This document shows positions 1 through 12,593 of a stretch of DNA of 64,000 nt, in pieces. This stretch comes from Klebsiella electrica. Its GTDB lineage: Bacteria; Pseudomonadota; Gammaproteobacteria; Enterobacterales; Enterobacteriaceae. The stretch's first letter is position 1, and every line of letters starts with the position of its first letter. Both the position numbers and the translations under genes were made by a program. The notes under the pieces were generated by a model. That model had not been told where the DNA came from. It saw only the letters and a program-made list of their open reading frames with translations, and searched no databases. The DNA lies in NCBI RefSeq assembly GCF_006711645.1, contig NZ_CP041247.1, positions 1,364,001 through 1,428,000 of the forward strand. The letters are read 5' to 3'.

Positions 1-990
1 GGTGGTTTCGTAGGCAATTTTATATTCAAGGCCGTGCGGAAAATACTGCGACAGCTCATTCAGACGATTGAGCACCAGCTCCGCGGTCTGCATTTCGTTT
101 GCCCCGGAGGCCAGTTGCACGCCCAGGCCGGAGGCCGGGTTGCGGTTGTAGCGGCTGAGGTAATCGTAGCTTTCCGCGCCCAGCTCGACTTTCGCCACAT
201 CGCCGAGCGTCACCAGCGAACCGTCCGGATTAACCCGCAGCGTAATATCGCGGAACTGCTGCGGCGTTTGCAGCAGCGACTGGGCGTTAATGGTGGCATT
301 GAGCGACTGATTATTAACCGACGGCGTCCCGCCAAGCTGGCCGACCGCAATCTGTGCGTTCTGCGATTTGATGGCGTCGGTGACATCTTTTGCCGTCATC
401 TGTACGCTGGTGAGTTTGGCTGGATCCAGCCAGATGCGCATTGAGTATTGCGAGCCGTAGGCCGTAATGTCGCCAACTCCGTTAACGCGGCTGAGCGGCT
501 CCTGAACATTACTGGCCACATAGTCGGCGATATCCTGCTTATCCATGCTGCCGTCAGTCGAGACGAACGCGATAGTCAGAATGTTGGTATCACCGGTTTT
601 ACGTACCGTCACCCCCTGATTTTGCACATCCTGGGGCAGTTTTTTCATTGCCGATTGCAGCTGGTTTTGTACCTGCTGCATGGCTTCGTTGGGGTCCGTT
701 CCGGCGGTAAAGGTCAGCGTAATCGACGCCTGACCCGAAGAGCTGCTCTGGGAAGACATATACATCAGGTTATCGAGGCCGGTCATGTTTTGTTCGATAA
801 CCTGGGTGACGGTGTTTTCCAGCGTTTGCGCGGAGGCCCCCGGATAATTGGCGGTAATACGCACGTTAGGTGGCGCAAGATCGGGATACTGCTCAACGGG
901 AAGTGACAAGATTGCGAGCGTGCCGGTCAGACAGAGCAGGATCGCCAGAACCCACGCGAAAATGGGGCGATCGATAAAAAAATTCGCCAT
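1..990 (-). CDS. acrD: Multidrug efflux RND pump AcrD, N-terminal part
   Basis: Inner-membrane RND transporter that exports aminoglycosides and other amphiphilic drugs together with AcrA and TolC. The 330 visible codons start MANFFIDRPIFAW, the typical RND first transmembrane helix. They continue through the periplasmic porter domain, with the conserved stretch NMTGLDNLMYMSS near residue 70. The reading frame is open to the window edge, so the remaining two thirds lie outside. The start is supported by clear alignment with AcrD at its first residue. It differs from AcrB-type pumps at many positions but matches AcrD closely. It is divergent from aegA; the sensor gene narQ that separates them in E. 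coli is not present. Confidence 0.95.
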   Translation of the reverse strand, partial: MANFFIDRPIFAWVLAILLCLTGTLAILSLPVEQYPDLAPPNVRITANYPGASAQTLENTVTQVIEQNMTGLDNLMYMSSQSSSSGQASITLTFTAGTDPNEAMQQVQNQLQSAMKKLPQDVQNQGVTVRKTGDTNILTIAFVSTDGSMDKQDIADYVASNVQEPLSRVNGVGDITAYGSQYSMRIWLDPAKLTSVQMTAKDVTDAIKSQNAQIAVGQLGGTPSVNNQSLNATINAQSLLQTPQQFRDITLRVNPDGSLVTLGDVAKVELGAESYDYLSRYNRNPASGLGVQLASGANEMQTAELVLNRLNELSQYFPHGLEYKIAYETT

Positions 991-1367
991 CAGAATTGAG
1001 ACCTCATTGTGTACATTTTTATTACCGCACAGTCTGTGACACTCTATAGGCAACTCCACCGACAAACGTGGAGAAATTAAGGAGATAGTGTAATTTATCG
1101 TGTGGCTTTAGCGACACTGTAAATAACTTTCCGACTCTCTGCGCAAAACCCCAACATACCCCGAGTCTGCTTGTCATGGTCAGACTTTTTTCTGCTTGCT
1201 TCGTTAAATAAAACGCAATTTCATTTAAGTCAAAGAATTTGATCCAAAACGGGTTATCGCGAGAAAAATAATATTCCGGGCAAATGAACATTGTTCCTGC
1301 CCCATTTTGTCGGGTAATAAATAGTCATGCGAATCGAGGGGTTATTAACCGAAGACCGAAGGATACC
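991..1367. promoter_or_regulatory. Divergent acrD/aegA intergenic region
   Basis: This 377-nt AT-rich non-coding stretch must hold the promoters of acrD (leftward) and aegA (rightward). I see no gene, tRNA or clear repeat in it. No convincing FNR palindrome is visible: TTGAT occurs near 1239 but lacks its partner half. A purine-rich AAGGA lies just before the aegA start. The E. coli gene narQ, which occupies this place in E. coli, leaves no recognisable remnant. Confidence 0.5.
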
Positions 1368-3350
1368 ATGAACCACTTTATTATCAGCGATAGTCGCAAA
1401 TGCATCGGCTGCAAAGCCTGCGAAGTGGCCTGCGTGATGGCGCACAACGGCGAACAGCACGTCCTGACCCCGCAGCGCTTCTTACCGCGCATAACCGTGA
1501 TGAAGCACGAGCAAAAACGTAACGCAATAACATGTCGCCATTGTGAAAGCGCCCCCTGCGCCCGTAGTTGCCCGAATGATGCCATTCACCAGATAAATGA
1601 CAGCGTGCAGGTTGACGAGGAAAAGTGCATCGGCTGTAAATCCTGCATGGTGGCCTGTCCGTTTGGTGTCATGACGATCGTGCTGTTACCGGCGGAGTCG
1701 GGGAAAGTGAAAGCCAGCGCGCATAAATGCGATCTGTGCAGCGGCCGTGAAGGCGGGCCATCCTGCGTGCAACACTGTCCGGCGCAGGCGCTGCAGCTGG
1801 CGACGGAAGCGACCCTTTCCGCGATGGCCAGACAGCGGCGCCTGAGTACGGCGCGGCTGGATGCGCAGCCGTGGCATGCGCATCCAGTCGATATGCCATT
1901 AGCGGAAGCTGTCACCAAAGTCAGCCAGATGGCGGCAACGCCATCGCGCAACGAGGCGGATAAACGGGCCGCAGCGGTCCGTAAGAGGGATTTTGCCGAG
2001 ATAGTTCAGCCCTTTAACGCCGGACAGGCGCAGCAGGCTTCGGCGCGCTGCCTGCAGTGCGGTGAACACAGTATCTGCGAATGGACCTGTCCGCTGCATA
2101 ACCATATTCCCCAGTGGATTGAACGGGTACAAGCGGGGGATATCGACGCCGCCGTGGCGCTGTCCCATCAGACCAACTGCCTGCCGGAGATAACCGGCCG
2201 CGTTTGCCCGCAGGATCGCCTGTGTGAAGGGGCCTGTACGCTGCGTGATGAACATGGCGCGGTGACCATCGGCAACATCGAGCGCTATATCTCCGACCAG
2301 GCGCTGGCGCAAGGCTGGCGGCCGGATCTCTCCCGGGTTGTCGACAGCGGAAAAAAAGTCGCCATTATCGGCGCCGGGCCTGCGGGGCTGGCCTGCGCTG
2401 ACCGGTTGATCCGAAACGGCGTGCAGCCGGTGGTCTTTGACCGTCATCCGGAAATTGGCGGGTTGCTGACTTTCGGCATTCCGGCCTTCAAGCTGGAAAA
2501 GTCGCTGCTGGCCCGGCGCCGGGAGATTTTTACTGAAATGGGTATCCGCTTTGAACTGGAGTGTGAAGTGGGCAAGGACGTGGCGTTAACCACCTTGCTG
2601 GCCGGGTACGACGCGGTATTTATCGGCGCCGGAACCTATCGTTCGATGAAAGCGGGGCTGCCGAATGAAGAGGCCCCGGGCGTTTATGACGCGCTGCCGT
2701 TCCTGATTGCCAATACTAAGCAGGTTATGGGGCTGAGCGAGAAACCGGAAGAGCCATACATCAATACCCGCGGACTGAATGTCGTGGTGCTGGGGGGCGG
2801 CGATACGGCGATGGATTGCGTGCGCACCGCGCTACGTCACGGGGCGAAAAAGGTGACCTGCGCCTATCGTCGCGATGAGGCCAATATGCCGGGGTCGAAA
2901 AAAGAGGTGAAAAACGCGCGTGAAGAGGGGGCGGAGTTCGAATTTAACGTTCAGCCGGTGACGCTGGAGCGGGATAGCGACGGCCGGGTTAACGGCGTAC
3001 GGTTTCTGCGCACCCAACTGGGCGAACCGGATGCGCAGGGGCGTCGCAGCCCATCGCCGCTGCCGGGCAGCGAGTTCGTGATGCCGGCCGATGCGGTGAT
3101 CATGGCTTTTGGATTCCATCCCCACGGGATGCCGTGGCTGGAGTCCGTCGGCGTACAGCTCGATAGCCGGGGGCGGATTAAGGCCAGCGTCGAGAGCCGC
3201 TACCGCTATCAGACCACGCACGACAAAATTTTTGCCGGCGGAGATGCCGTGCGCGGCGCCGATCTGGTGGTGACGGCGATGGCCGAAGGTCGTCATGCGG
3301 CGCAGGGGATTATGGATTATCTCGGCGTAAAATCGGCGCTGCTTCACTAA
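1368..3350 (+). CDS. aegA: AegA, ferredoxin-like / glutamate synthase-type oxidoreductase
   Basis: Predicted cytoplasmic iron-sulfur flavoprotein of 660 residues. It fuses an N-terminal polyferredoxin domain to a C-terminal NAD(P)H-dependent module like the small subunit of glutamate synthase. Four cysteine clusters occupy the first about 160 residues, beginning with C12, C15, C18 and C22 (CIGCKACEVAC), followed by CRHCESAPCARSC, CIGCKSCMVAC and a CDLC cluster. A further cluster (CLQCGEHSICEWTCP) precedes two nucleotide-binding motifs: VAIIGAGPAGLACA for FAD and VVVLGGGDTAMDC for NAD(P)H. Start 1368 follows AAGGA and matches the family N-terminus. An upstream in-frame extension exists but lacks support. 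Family work links AegA to anaerobic urate use in E. coli; that role is inferred here. Confidence 0.93.
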   Translation: MNHFIISDSRKCIGCKACEVACVMAHNGEQHVLTPQRFLPRITVMKHEQKRNAITCRHCESAPCARSCPNDAIHQINDSVQVDEEKCIGCKSCMVACPFGVMTIVLLPAESGKVKASAHKCDLCSGREGGPSCVQHCPAQALQLATEATLSAMARQRRLSTARLDAQPWHAHPVDMPLAEAVTKVSQMAATPSRNEADKRAAAVRKRDFAEIVQPFNAGQAQQASARCLQCGEHSICEWTCPLHNHIPQWIERVQAGDIDAAVALSHQTNCLPEITGRVCPQDRLCEGACTLRDEHGAVTIGNIERYISDQALAQGWRPDLSRVVDSGKKVAIIGAGPAGLACADRLIRNGVQPVVFDRHPEIGGLLTFGIPAFKLEKSLLARRREIFTEMGIRFELECEVGKDVALTTLLAGYDAVFIGAGTYRSMKAGLPNEEAPGVYDALPFLIANTKQVMGLSEKPEEPYINTRGLNVVVLGGGDTAMDCVRTALRHGAKKVTCAYRRDEANMPGSKKEVKNAREEGAEFEFNVQPVTLERDSDGRVNGVRFLRTQLGEPDAQGRRSPSPLPGSEFVMPADAVIMAFGFHPHGMPWLESVGVQLDSRGRIKASVESRYRYQTTHDKIFAGGDAVRGADLVVTAMAEGRHAAQGIMDYLGVKSALLH

Positions 3351-3407
3351 CGACAAACCCGGCTGCGCAGCGTAGTATGACAGCGTCATTCCACGCTGCG
3401 GGGCCGT

Positions 3408-4004
3408 ATGTCACTCAACATCAACGTTATCAAAGATAAACTCCTCTCTGAAAACTACTTTATTCTGCGCAATATGACCTACGAGCTGACGCGTAGCGAC
3501 GGCAGCGTGGTCCGTCATAAGCGCGAGGTGTACGATCGCGGCAACGGCGCTACGGTGCTGTTGTATAACCGCCGTAAGCAAACCGTCGTGTTGGTCCGTC
3601 AGTTTCGTGTCGCCACCTGGGTCAACGGTAACGAGGACGGAATGCTGATTGAAACCTGCGCCGGGTTGTTGGATAACGACGAGCCCGAAGCCTGTATCCG
3701 CAAAGAGGCCATCGAAGAGACCGGATACGAAGTGGGCGATGCGCATAAGCTGTTCGAGCTGTATATGTCTCCCGGCGGGGTGACCGAAATTGTTCACTTC
3801 TTTATCGCCGAGTACAGCGATGCGCAGCGTAAAACGCGCGGCGGCGGCGTTGAAGATGAAGATATCGATGTGCTGGAGCTGCCTTTCAACCAGGCGTTGC
3901 AGATGGTTGCCAACGGCGAGATACGCGATGGAAAGGCGGTGATCCTGCTGCAATACCTGCAAACATCGGGACTGATGGCGGGGTTATCTGATAAATCTGA
4001 TTGA
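3408..4004 (+). CDS. nudK: GDP-mannose pyrophosphatase NudK (Nudix hydrolase)
   Basis: Cytoplasmic Nudix hydrolase of 198 residues. The E. coli orthologue cleaves GDP-mannose to GMP and mannose 1-phosphate. The Nudix signature is visible around residues 85-107: a Gly, then [10 protein letters not shown], then [10 protein letters not shown]. The usual Arg is replaced by Lys (KEAIEETGY), as in E. coli NudK. The core [13 protein letters not shown] and the [12 protein letters not shown] stretch after the Nudix helix are also typical. The C-terminus is a few residues longer than in E. coli. It lies 57 nt after aegA and 66 nt before ypfG, in the same direction. Confidence 0.93.
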   Translation: MSLNINVIKDKLLSENYFILRNMTYELTRSDGSVVRHKREVYDRGNGATVLLYNRRKQTVVLVRQFRVATWVNGNEDGMLIETCAGLLDNDEPEACIRKEAIEETGYEVGDAHKLFELYMSPGGVTEIVHFFIAEYSDAQRKTRGGGVEDEDIDVLELPFNQALQMVANGEIRDGKAVILLQYLQTSGLMAGLSDKSD

Positions 4005-4070
4005 GTAACGTGCTGCCGCTGGTGAAGATGACCGCTGTTCTGAGCGTTCTTCTCTGGGGTTGTGCCGCGC

Positions 4071-5138
4071 ATGCTTTATCGGGTTCTTTTTTTTCTGTTT
4101 TGCGGTTTGCTACCGACGTCGCGAGCGTGGGCGGCGCCGGTGCAACAGCTATTCGGTGACTGGCTGGTCACCTGCAATAATCAGAATTTCTGCGTCGCCC
4201 GCAACGTTGGTCTGCATCATGGGCTGGTGATGACCCTCAGCCGCAGCGCCGGCGCCGTTACCGATGCCAGCCTGCGCATTGAGCTGGGCGGTATCGGTAA
4301 TCCGGTTGCCGCTCTGGCGCCGATTGCGCCTCGTCTTCTGCTTGACGGTAAACCGCTGGCGTTGACCGATAAACACTGGCAGGTTGCGGATAAGCTGATC
4401 AACACCGGGGATAGCGTGACGATCGATGCTTTTCTCCAGCAGGTGCAGGAAGGGCGGGCGATAACCCTGGTTAACGGTCTGCAAAGTGTTTCTCTGCAAG
4501 GGCTGAAGGCCGCGTTGCTGTTTATCGATAGCCATCAAAAGCGTGTCGGCAGCGAAACCGCCTGGGTGGGGAAGGGCGAAGGGCCGCCGCTTAGCGTGCC
4601 GCCGGCACCTGCGCTGCGGGCGGTTGGCAAGGTCGACTTTTCGCCATCGCCGCTCAGTCGGGAGGAGCTTAATGACCTGATGGATTACGGCAACGAGCGG
4701 ATGAACAACAGCGCCTGTTCGCTGGACCCTCTCCGCCGCGAGATTCGCCTTACCGCGTTGACGGATGAGAAGGTATTACTGATGGTCAGCTGCGAAGCCG
4801 GGGCGTACAACACCATCTGGCTGGCCTGGCTGGTGTCGCGCCAGCAGCCGTATGTGGCCCGTCCGGTCCGTCTGACGCTGCCCTTCCAGCCGCCGGGCAA
4901 TGCGGAGCGTGATATTGAACTGATTAATGCCAGTATTGATGAGCGACGTCATGAGCTGGTGACGCTGGATAAAGGGCGCGGCCCCGGCGATTGCGGGGTT
5001 CAGACCCGCTGGCGCTATGATGGCCAGCGGTTTAGCCTGGTTCGCTATGCGCAGCAGCCGCAGTGCGATAACTGGCAGGGGCCAGATGCCTGGCCCACGC
5101 TATGGGTTACCCGTTACATATTTCATCCGCAAGACTGA
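4071..5138 (+). CDS. ypfG: YpfG, DUF1176 family exported protein
   Basis: Uncharacterised periplasmic protein of the DUF1176 family. The start at 4071 gives [14 protein letters not shown], a signal peptide, with likely cleavage after the AWA box (AWA/APVQQ). A GTG nine bases upstream (4062) is possible but gives a poorer signal peptide. The mature part has the family's [18 protein letters not shown] segment with paired cysteines, and more cysteines downstream ([25 protein letters not shown]) that could form disulfides. Its last 32 nt overlap the 3' end of tktB on the opposite strand. Function unknown. Confidence 0.88.
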   Translation: MLYRVLFFLFCGLLPTSRAWAAPVQQLFGDWLVTCNNQNFCVARNVGLHHGLVMTLSRSAGAVTDASLRIELGGIGNPVAALAPIAPRLLLDGKPLALTDKHWQVADKLINTGDSVTIDAFLQQVQEGRAITLVNGLQSVSLQGLKAALLFIDSHQKRVGSETAWVGKGEGPPLSVPPAPALRAVGKVDFSPSPLSREELNDLMDYGNERMNNSACSLDPLRREIRLTALTDEKVLLMVSCEAGAYNTIWLAWLVSRQQPYVARPVRLTLPFQPPGNAERDIELINASIDERRHELVTLDKGRGPGDCGVQTRWRYDGQRFSLVRYAQQPQCDNWQGPDAWPTLWVTRYIFHPQD

Positions 5139-7101
5139 CGATATGCTCGGCGGTGAAGCCAAAGAACGGGAAGAGTTTATCCGCTGGCGCCGATTCACCG
5201 TAGCTTCTCATGCCCACGATGGCGCCCTTCAGCCCGACATATTTATACCAGTAGTCGGCGATACCGGCCTCAACGGCAATTCTGGCGCTGACGTTAGCCG
5301 GAAGAACCGACTCCCGATATGCCTCATCTTGCGCATCGAAAACATCGGTTGAGGGCAGAGAGACAACCCGCACGTTAACCCCTTTGGCGAGCAGTTTTTC
5401 CGCCGCCAGCACGGTTATCTCCACTTCGGAACCGGTGGCTATCAGGATTAAATCCGGTTTACCCCCCGCATCTTTCAGCACGTAGCCGCCGCGGGCAATG
5501 TCCTGCACCTGTTGCGGCGTCCGCGCCATTTGCGCCAGATTTTGCCGCGACAGAATCAGCGCGGTGGGACCGGTTTGTCGTTCAATCGCCGCCTGCCACG
5601 CGACCGCCGTTTCGACCTGATCGCAGGGGCGCCAGGTACTGAAGTTCGGCGTCAGCCGCAGGCTGGCCAGCTGTTCGACCGCCTGATGAGTGGGGCCATC
5701 TTCCCCTAGCCCAATCGAGTCATGGGTATAGACCATTATCTGTCTGGCCTTCATCAGCGCCGCCATGCGCGCCGCGTTACGCGCATATTCGACAAACATC
5801 AGGAAGGTGGACGTATAGGGGATAAAACCGCCGTGCAGGGCAATGCCGTTGCCGATCGCCGTCATGCCGAACTCGCGCACGCCATAATGAATATAGTTGC
5901 CCGCGACGTCCTCTTTAATGGATGTTGAACCGGACCAGATGGTGAGGTTGCTCGGCGCCAGATCCGCCGATCCGCCCAGCAGCTCCGGCAGAAGCGGGCC
6001 ATAGGCGTTCAGGGCATTTTGCGACGCTTTACGGCTGGCAATTTTCGCCGGTTCGGCCTGCAGTTGCGCGATGTAATCGTGCGCCGCATCGCCCCAGTTC
6101 TCCGGCAGCGCGCCGTCCATTCTGCGTTTCAGTTCCGCCGCCAGGTCAGGATACTGCTGCTGATAAGCGGCGAACCGCTGATTCCACCTCTGTTCTGCCT
6201 GCTCGCCGCGCGGCCGGGCGTCCCATTGCTGATAAATCTCTTTGGGGATCTCGAACGGCGGATATTTCCAGCCTAGCTTCTCGCGGGTCAAGGCGACCTC
6301 TTTTTCCCCCAGCGCTGCGCCGTGGGACTCTTCCGAACCGGCTTTATTCGGTGAACCAAAGCCGATCACGGTGCGGCAGATGATCAGCGAAGGTTTATCC
6401 GTGACGCTTTGCGCCTCGAGAATCGCCTGTTTCACTGCCTGCGGGTCGTGGCCGTCAATATCGCCAATCACGTGCCAGTGATAGGCCCGAAAGCGCGCGG
6501 CGGTATCGTCGGTGAACCAGCCGTCGGTTTTACCATCGATTGAGATGCCGTTATGGTCGTAGAAACCGATCAGCTTGCCGAGCCCCAGCGTCCCCGCCAG
6601 CGAGCTGGCTTCGTGGGAAATCCCCTCCATCAGACAGCCATCGCCCATAAACACCCAGGTATAGTGATCGACAATGTCATGGCCGGGACGGTTAAACTGC
6701 GCCGCCAGGGTGCGTTCGGCAATCGCCATGCCGACGGCGTTAGCCAGCCCCTGACCAAGCGGGCCGGTGGTAGTCTCGACGCCGGGAGTATAGCCGTGCT
6801 CCGGGTGGCCGGGCGTTTTCGAATGGAGCTGGCGAAAGTTTTTCAATTCGGCCAGCGGCAGATCGTAGCCGGTCAGATGCAGCAGGCTATACAGCAGCAT
6901 CGACGCATGACCGTTAGAGAGTACAAAGCGGTCACGGTCGTACCAGTGCGGATTCACGGGATTGTGTTTAAGAAAATCATTCCACAGGACTTCGGCGATA
7001 TCCGCCATCCCCATTGGGGCGCCGGGGTGGCCGGAGTTGGCTTTCTGTACGGCGTCCATGCTCAGGGCGCGAATGGCGTTGGCAAGTTCTCTTCGGGACA
7101 T
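5107..7101 (-). CDS. tktB: Transketolase 2
   Basis: Thiamine-diphosphate transketolase of the pentose phosphate pathway, moving two-carbon units between ketose and aldose phosphates. The 664 residues start [19 protein letters not shown], preceded by a good AGGAG. An upstream in-frame ATG six codons earlier is less likely. The TPP motif runs from GDGCLMEG to FYDHN, and the dimer-interface glutamate segment is [11 protein letters not shown]. It resembles TktB more than TktA, and its place between ypfG and maeB is the tktB locus. In E. coli talA sits between tktB and maeB; here tktB faces maeB directly across 288 nt. In E. coli tktB is RpoS-dependent; I did not identify the promoter. Confidence 0.93.
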   Translation of the reverse strand: MSRRELANAIRALSMDAVQKANSGHPGAPMGMADIAEVLWNDFLKHNPVNPHWYDRDRFVLSNGHASMLLYSLLHLTGYDLPLAELKNFRQLHSKTPGHPEHGYTPGVETTTGPLGQGLANAVGMAIAERTLAAQFNRPGHDIVDHYTWVFMGDGCLMEGISHEASSLAGTLGLGKLIGFYDHNGISIDGKTDGWFTDDTAARFRAYHWHVIGDIDGHDPQAVKQAILEAQSVTDKPSLIICRTVIGFGSPNKAGSEESHGAALGEKEVALTREKLGWKYPPFEIPKEIYQQWDARPRGEQAEQRWNQRFAAYQQQYPDLAAELKRRMDGALPENWGDAAHDYIAQLQAEPAKIASRKASQNALNAYGPLLPELLGGSADLAPSNLTIWSGSTSIKEDVAGNYIHYGVREFGMTAIGNGIALHGGFIPYTSTFLMFVEYARNAARMAALMKARQIMVYTHDSIGLGEDGPTHQAVEQLASLRLTPNFSTWRPCDQVETAVAWQAAIERQTGPTALILSRQNLAQMARTPQQVQDIARGGYVLKDAGGKPDLILIATGSEVEITVLAAEKLLAKGVNVRVVSLPSTDVFDAQDEAYRESVLPANVSARIAVEAGIADYWYKYVGLKGAIVGMRSYGESAPADKLFPFFGFTAEHIVSLADEICNG

Positions 7102-7389
7102 AATGGACTCCTGAAACAAGATGTTGCATGAGTTTTTGTTGCTTGTCGGTCGAGGCGTTGATGGGGTGGATAACTAAAAAGCATAGCAGACGGGACTTTT
7201 GTTGCTTTCGCAATCAGGTTACATAAATATTATAAATCGATAACAAATATACCATTGCGATGGCGAGAGTTTGGCGGTGTTCAAAGTTTGAAAAGCCGTC
7301 AGGCGAGATACTATGCGCCACCTTAGGGTGGGCACCAGGATAGTCATTACGCACACCCCCTACGACCGATACGTGAAAGGAACAATAAA

Positions 7390-9669
7390 ATGGATGAGCA
7401 GTTGAAACAAAGCGCCCTCGATTTCCATGAGTTTCCCGTCCCCGGGAAAATTCAGGTTGTCCCTACCAAGCCTCTGGCCACCCAGCGCGATCTGGCGCTG
7501 GCCTACTCGCCAGGCGTGGCGGCACCTTGTCTGGAAATTGAGAAAGATCCGCTGGCCGCCTACAAATATACCGCCCGTGGCAACCTGGTAGCCGTTGTCT
7601 CCAACGGTACCGCGGTGCTGGGGCTGGGCAATATCGGTGCGCTAGCCGGTAAGCCGGTGATGGAAGGCAAGGGCGTTTTGTTTAAAAAATTCGCCGGGAT
7701 TGATGTGTTCGATATCGAAGTCGATGAGCTGGACCCGGATAAATTTATCAATGTTGTGGCGGCGCTGGAGCCCACCTTCGGCGGCATCAACCTCGAAGAC
7801 ATCAAAGCGCCAGAGTGTTTCTACATCGAGCAAAAGCTGCGCGAGCGCATGAACATTCCGGTGTTCCATGACGATCAGCACGGCACGGCCATTATCAGCA
7901 CCGCGGCGATTATTAACGGCCTGCGAGTGGTGGAGAAAAATCTTTCCGACGTTCGGATGGTGGTATCCGGCGCGGGCGCGGCGGCGATTGCCTGTATGAA
8001 TTTGCTGGTGGCGCTGGGGATGCAGAAACACAATATCGTGGTCTGCGACTCCAAAGGCGTTATCTATAAAGACCGTGAGCCCCATATGGCAGAGACCAAG
8101 GCAGCCTACGCGGTAGAAGATGACGGCAAACGCACGCTGGACGATGTGATTGACGGGGCGGATATTTTCCTCGGCTGTTCAGGCCCGAAAGTGCTGACGC
8201 CGGAGATGGTGAAAAAAATGGCCCGCGCGCCGCTGATCCTCGCGCTGGCTAACCCGGAACCGGAGATTCTGCCGCCGCTGGCGAAGCAGGTCCGCGAAGA
8301 TGCCATCATCTGCACCGGGCGCTCTGACTACCCGAACCAGGTCAACAACGTGCTGTGCTTCCCGTTCATTTTCCGCGGGGCGCTGGACGTTGGCGCTACG
8401 GCGATTAACGAAGAGATGAAGCTGGCTGCGGTCCACGCGATAGCTGAACTGGCGCATGCCGAGCAGAGCGAAGTGGTCGCCTCTGCCTACGGCGATCAGG
8501 ATCTGAGCTTTGGCGCGGAATATATCATTCCGAAACCGTTCGATCCGCGGCTGATCGTCAAGATCGCCCCGGCGGTCGCCAAAGCAGCGATGGACTCCGG
8601 CGTAGCCACGCGTCCGATTGCCGACTTTGACGCCTATATTGAGAAGCTCAGTGAGTTTGTCTACAAAACCAACCTGTTCATGAAGCCGATTTTCTCGCAG
8701 GCGCGCAAAGAACCTAAGCGCGTGGTGCTGGCGGAAGGCGAAGAGACGCGCGTTCTGCACGCAACCCAGGAGCTGGTGTCGCTGGGGCTGGCAAAACCGA
8801 TTCTGATCGGCCGTCCGAGCGTGATTGAAATGCGCCTCCAGAAGCTGGGGCTGCAGATCAAAGCCGGTGTGGATTTTGAGATCGTCAATAATGAATCCGA
8901 TCCGCGCTTTAAAGAGTACTGGGGCGAGTATTACCAGCTCATGAAACGCCGGGGCGTGACTCAGGAACAGGCGCAGAGAGCGGTGATTGCCAATACGACG
9001 GTCATTGGCGCAATCATGGTGCACCGTGGCGAGGCGGATGCCATGATCTGCGGTACCATCGGCGACTACCATGAGCATTATGGGGTCATTCAACCGCTGT
9101 TCGGCTACCGTGACGGCGTTAGTACCGCAGGGGCTATGAATGCGCTGCTGCTGCCAAGCGGCAACACCTTTATCGCCGATACCTACGTCAATAACGATCC
9201 AACGCCGGAGCAGCTGGCGGAAATCACGCTGATGGCGGCGGAAAGCGTGCGTCGTTTTGGTATTGAGCCGCGCGTGGCGCTGCTGTCGCACTCCAACTTC
9301 GGCTCTTCTGACTGCCCGTCAGCCAGTAAAATGCGCGAAGCGCTGGAGCGCGTAAAAGCGCTGGCGCCGGATCTGATGATCGATGGTGAAATGCACGGCG
9401 ATGCGGCGCTGGTAGAAAGTATTCGCCATGAGCGAATGCCGGACAGCCCGCTGAAAGGCTCGGCCAACATTCTGGTGATGCCGAATATGGAGGCCGCGCG
9501 CATTAGCTATAACCTGCTGCGCGTCTCCAGTTCGGAAGGGGTGACCGTCGGACCGGTGCTGATGGGAGTGGCGAAGCCGGTACATATTCTGACGCCGATC
9601 GCTTCCGTGCGCCGCATCGTCAATATGGTCGCGCTGGCAGTGGTTGAGGCGCAGACTCAGCCGCTGTAG
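7390..9669 (+). CDS. maeB: NADP-dependent malic enzyme MaeB (malic enzyme-phosphotransacetylase fusion)
   Basis: Oxidatively decarboxylates malate to pyruvate with NADP. At 759 residues it equals the E. coli protein and has the same layout. Residues about 1-430 are the malic-enzyme domain ([37 protein letters not shown] for nucleotide binding). Residues about 430-759 form a phosphotransacetylase-like regulatory domain ([32 protein letters not shown]). In E. coli that domain makes the enzyme sensitive to acetyl-CoA. A strong ribosome site (GAAAGGAAC) precedes 7390. The last 11 codons plus stop are repeated twice more downstream, without the rest of the gene. Confidence 0.96.
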   Translation: MDEQLKQSALDFHEFPVPGKIQVVPTKPLATQRDLALAYSPGVAAPCLEIEKDPLAAYKYTARGNLVAVVSNGTAVLGLGNIGALAGKPVMEGKGVLFKKFAGIDVFDIEVDELDPDKFINVVAALEPTFGGINLEDIKAPECFYIEQKLRERMNIPVFHDDQHGTAIISTAAIINGLRVVEKNLSDVRMVVSGAGAAAIACMNLLVALGMQKHNIVVCDSKGVIYKDREPHMAETKAAYAVEDDGKRTLDDVIDGADIFLGCSGPKVLTPEMVKKMARAPLILALANPEPEILPPLAKQVREDAIICTGRSDYPNQVNNVLCFPFIFRGALDVGATAINEEMKLAAVHAIAELAHAEQSEVVASAYGDQDLSFGAEYIIPKPFDPRLIVKIAPAVAKAAMDSGVATRPIADFDAYIEKLSEFVYKTNLFMKPIFSQARKEPKRVVLAEGEETRVLHATQELVSLGLAKPILIGRPSVIEMRLQKLGLQIKAGVDFEIVNNESDPRFKEYWGEYYQLMKRRGVTQEQAQRAVIANTTVIGAIMVHRGEADAMICGTIGDYHEHYGVIQPLFGYRDGVSTAGAMNALLLPSGNTFIADTYVNNDPTPEQLAEITLMAAESVRRFGIEPRVALLSHSNFGSSDCPSASKMREALERVKALAPDLMIDGEMHGDAALVESIRHERMPDSPLKGSANILVMPNMEAARISYNLLRVSSSEGVTVGPVLMGVAKPVHILTPIASVRRIVNMVALAVVEAQTQPL

Positions 9670-10185
9670 GAGATTTGTCGGGTGGCGCTGCGCTAACCCG
9701 ACCTACAGGATCGTGCGGGCCTGCAGCAGGATAACGTGAGCCGGGCAAGCCCGTTTTGCGGGATAACGTGACCCGGGCAAGCGAAAGCGCCGCCCGGCAT
9801 TAAACCTGGCGGTGGTTGAGGCGCAGACTCAGCCGCTGTAGGAGATTTGTCGGGTGGCGCTACGCTAACCCGACCTACAGGATAGTGCGTGCCAGCAGCA
9901 GGATAGTGCGGGCCGGGCAGCAGGATAACGTGAGCCGGGCAAGCCCGCTCTGCGGGATAACGTAGGCCGGGCAAGCGAAAGCGCCGCCCGGCATTAAACC
10001 TGGCGGTGGTCGAGGCGCAGACTCAGCCGCTGTAGGAGATTTGTCGGGTGGCGCTACGCTAACCCGACCTACAGGATCGTGCGGGCCGGCAGCAGGATTG
10101 CGTGAGCCAGCAGCAGGATAACGTGAGTCGGGCAAGCCCGCTCTGCGGGATAACGTAGGCCGGGCAAGCGGAAGCGCCGCCCGGC
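9634..10185. repeat. Three-copy tandem repeat including the maeB 3' end and REP-like palindromes
   Basis: Copies begin at 9634 (inside maeB), 9806 and 10000, so the steps are 172 and 194 bases. Each copy contains the last 36 bases of maeB (CTGGCxGTGGT to CCGCTGTAG), the palindrome GTCGGGTGGCGCT...AACCCGAC, a block of AGCAGGATAACGTGAG-type short repeats, and a GCGCCGCCCGGC end. Copies differ by a few substitutions and by about 22-nt gains within the AGCAGGAT block. The array stops at the hemF stop codon. The second and third copies carry no start codon in frame, so they are not expected to be translated. Confidence 0.9.
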
Positions 10186-11957
<1,772 letters not shown>

Positions 11958-12167
11958 TCGGCCTGAATTGCAAACAAGTGGTACCTGGTGTTATATCGTA
12001 TCGCGTTTCTCGTTACGACCATTCAAAATAAGAATTGTTTTACTTTTCATTTCAATACATGACAGTGCGTATTATGCCATTTTTTCCACTTCATTTCGCC
12101 TGATATTGGCTATCCGCTGAAATCGCGCCATAATCGCTGTTTTTAAGCCTGAAAAATGGGGAATACC

Positions 12168-12593
12168 ATGGAGATACGCGTTTTTCGCCAGCAAGATTTC
12201 GAAGAAGTGATTACGCTGTGGGAGCGCTGCGAGCTTCTGCGCCCGTGGAATGACCCGGAAATGGACATTGAGCGTAAGGTTAACCACGATGTCAGCCTGT
12301 TTCTGGTCGCGGAAGTGAATGGCGAGGTGGTTGGCACGGTGATGGGCGGCTATGACGGTCATCGCGGTTCCGCCTACTACCTGGGCGTGCATCCGGAATA
12401 CCGCGGTCGCGGTATCGCCAATGCGCTGCTGAACCGGCTGGAAAAAAAACTCATTGCTCGCGGCTGCCCGAAAATTAACATCATGGTTCGCGATGATAAT
12501 GAGGTGGTGCAGGGGATGTATGAACGACTTGGTTACGAATATGCCGATGTCCTGAGTCTGGGTAAACGTTTGATTGAAGATGAAGAATACTGA
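12168..12593 (+). CDS. ypeA: YpeA, GNAT-family acetyltransferase
   Basis: Predicted cytoplasmic N-acetyltransferase of 141 residues with the GNAT fold. The acetyl-CoA site is [20 protein letters not shown] at about residues 70-88, and the C-terminal [19 protein letters not shown] is typical. Substrate unknown. The start at 12168 (MEIRVFRQ) fits the family; an in-frame ATG four codons upstream is less likely. It overlaps yfeZ by 14 nt, so the two are probably co-transcribed. Confidence 0.93.
   Translation: MEIRVFRQQDFEEVITLWERCELLRPWNDPEMDIERKVNHDVSLFLVAEVNGEVVGTVMGGYDGHRGSAYYLGVHPEYRGRGIANALLNRLEKKLIARGCPKINIMVRDDNEVVQGMYERLGYEYADVLSLGKRLIEDEEY

Noticed and set aside
1236..1260. FNR-like TTGAT upstream of aegA
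   Set aside because: The second half ATCAA is missing at the required spacing.
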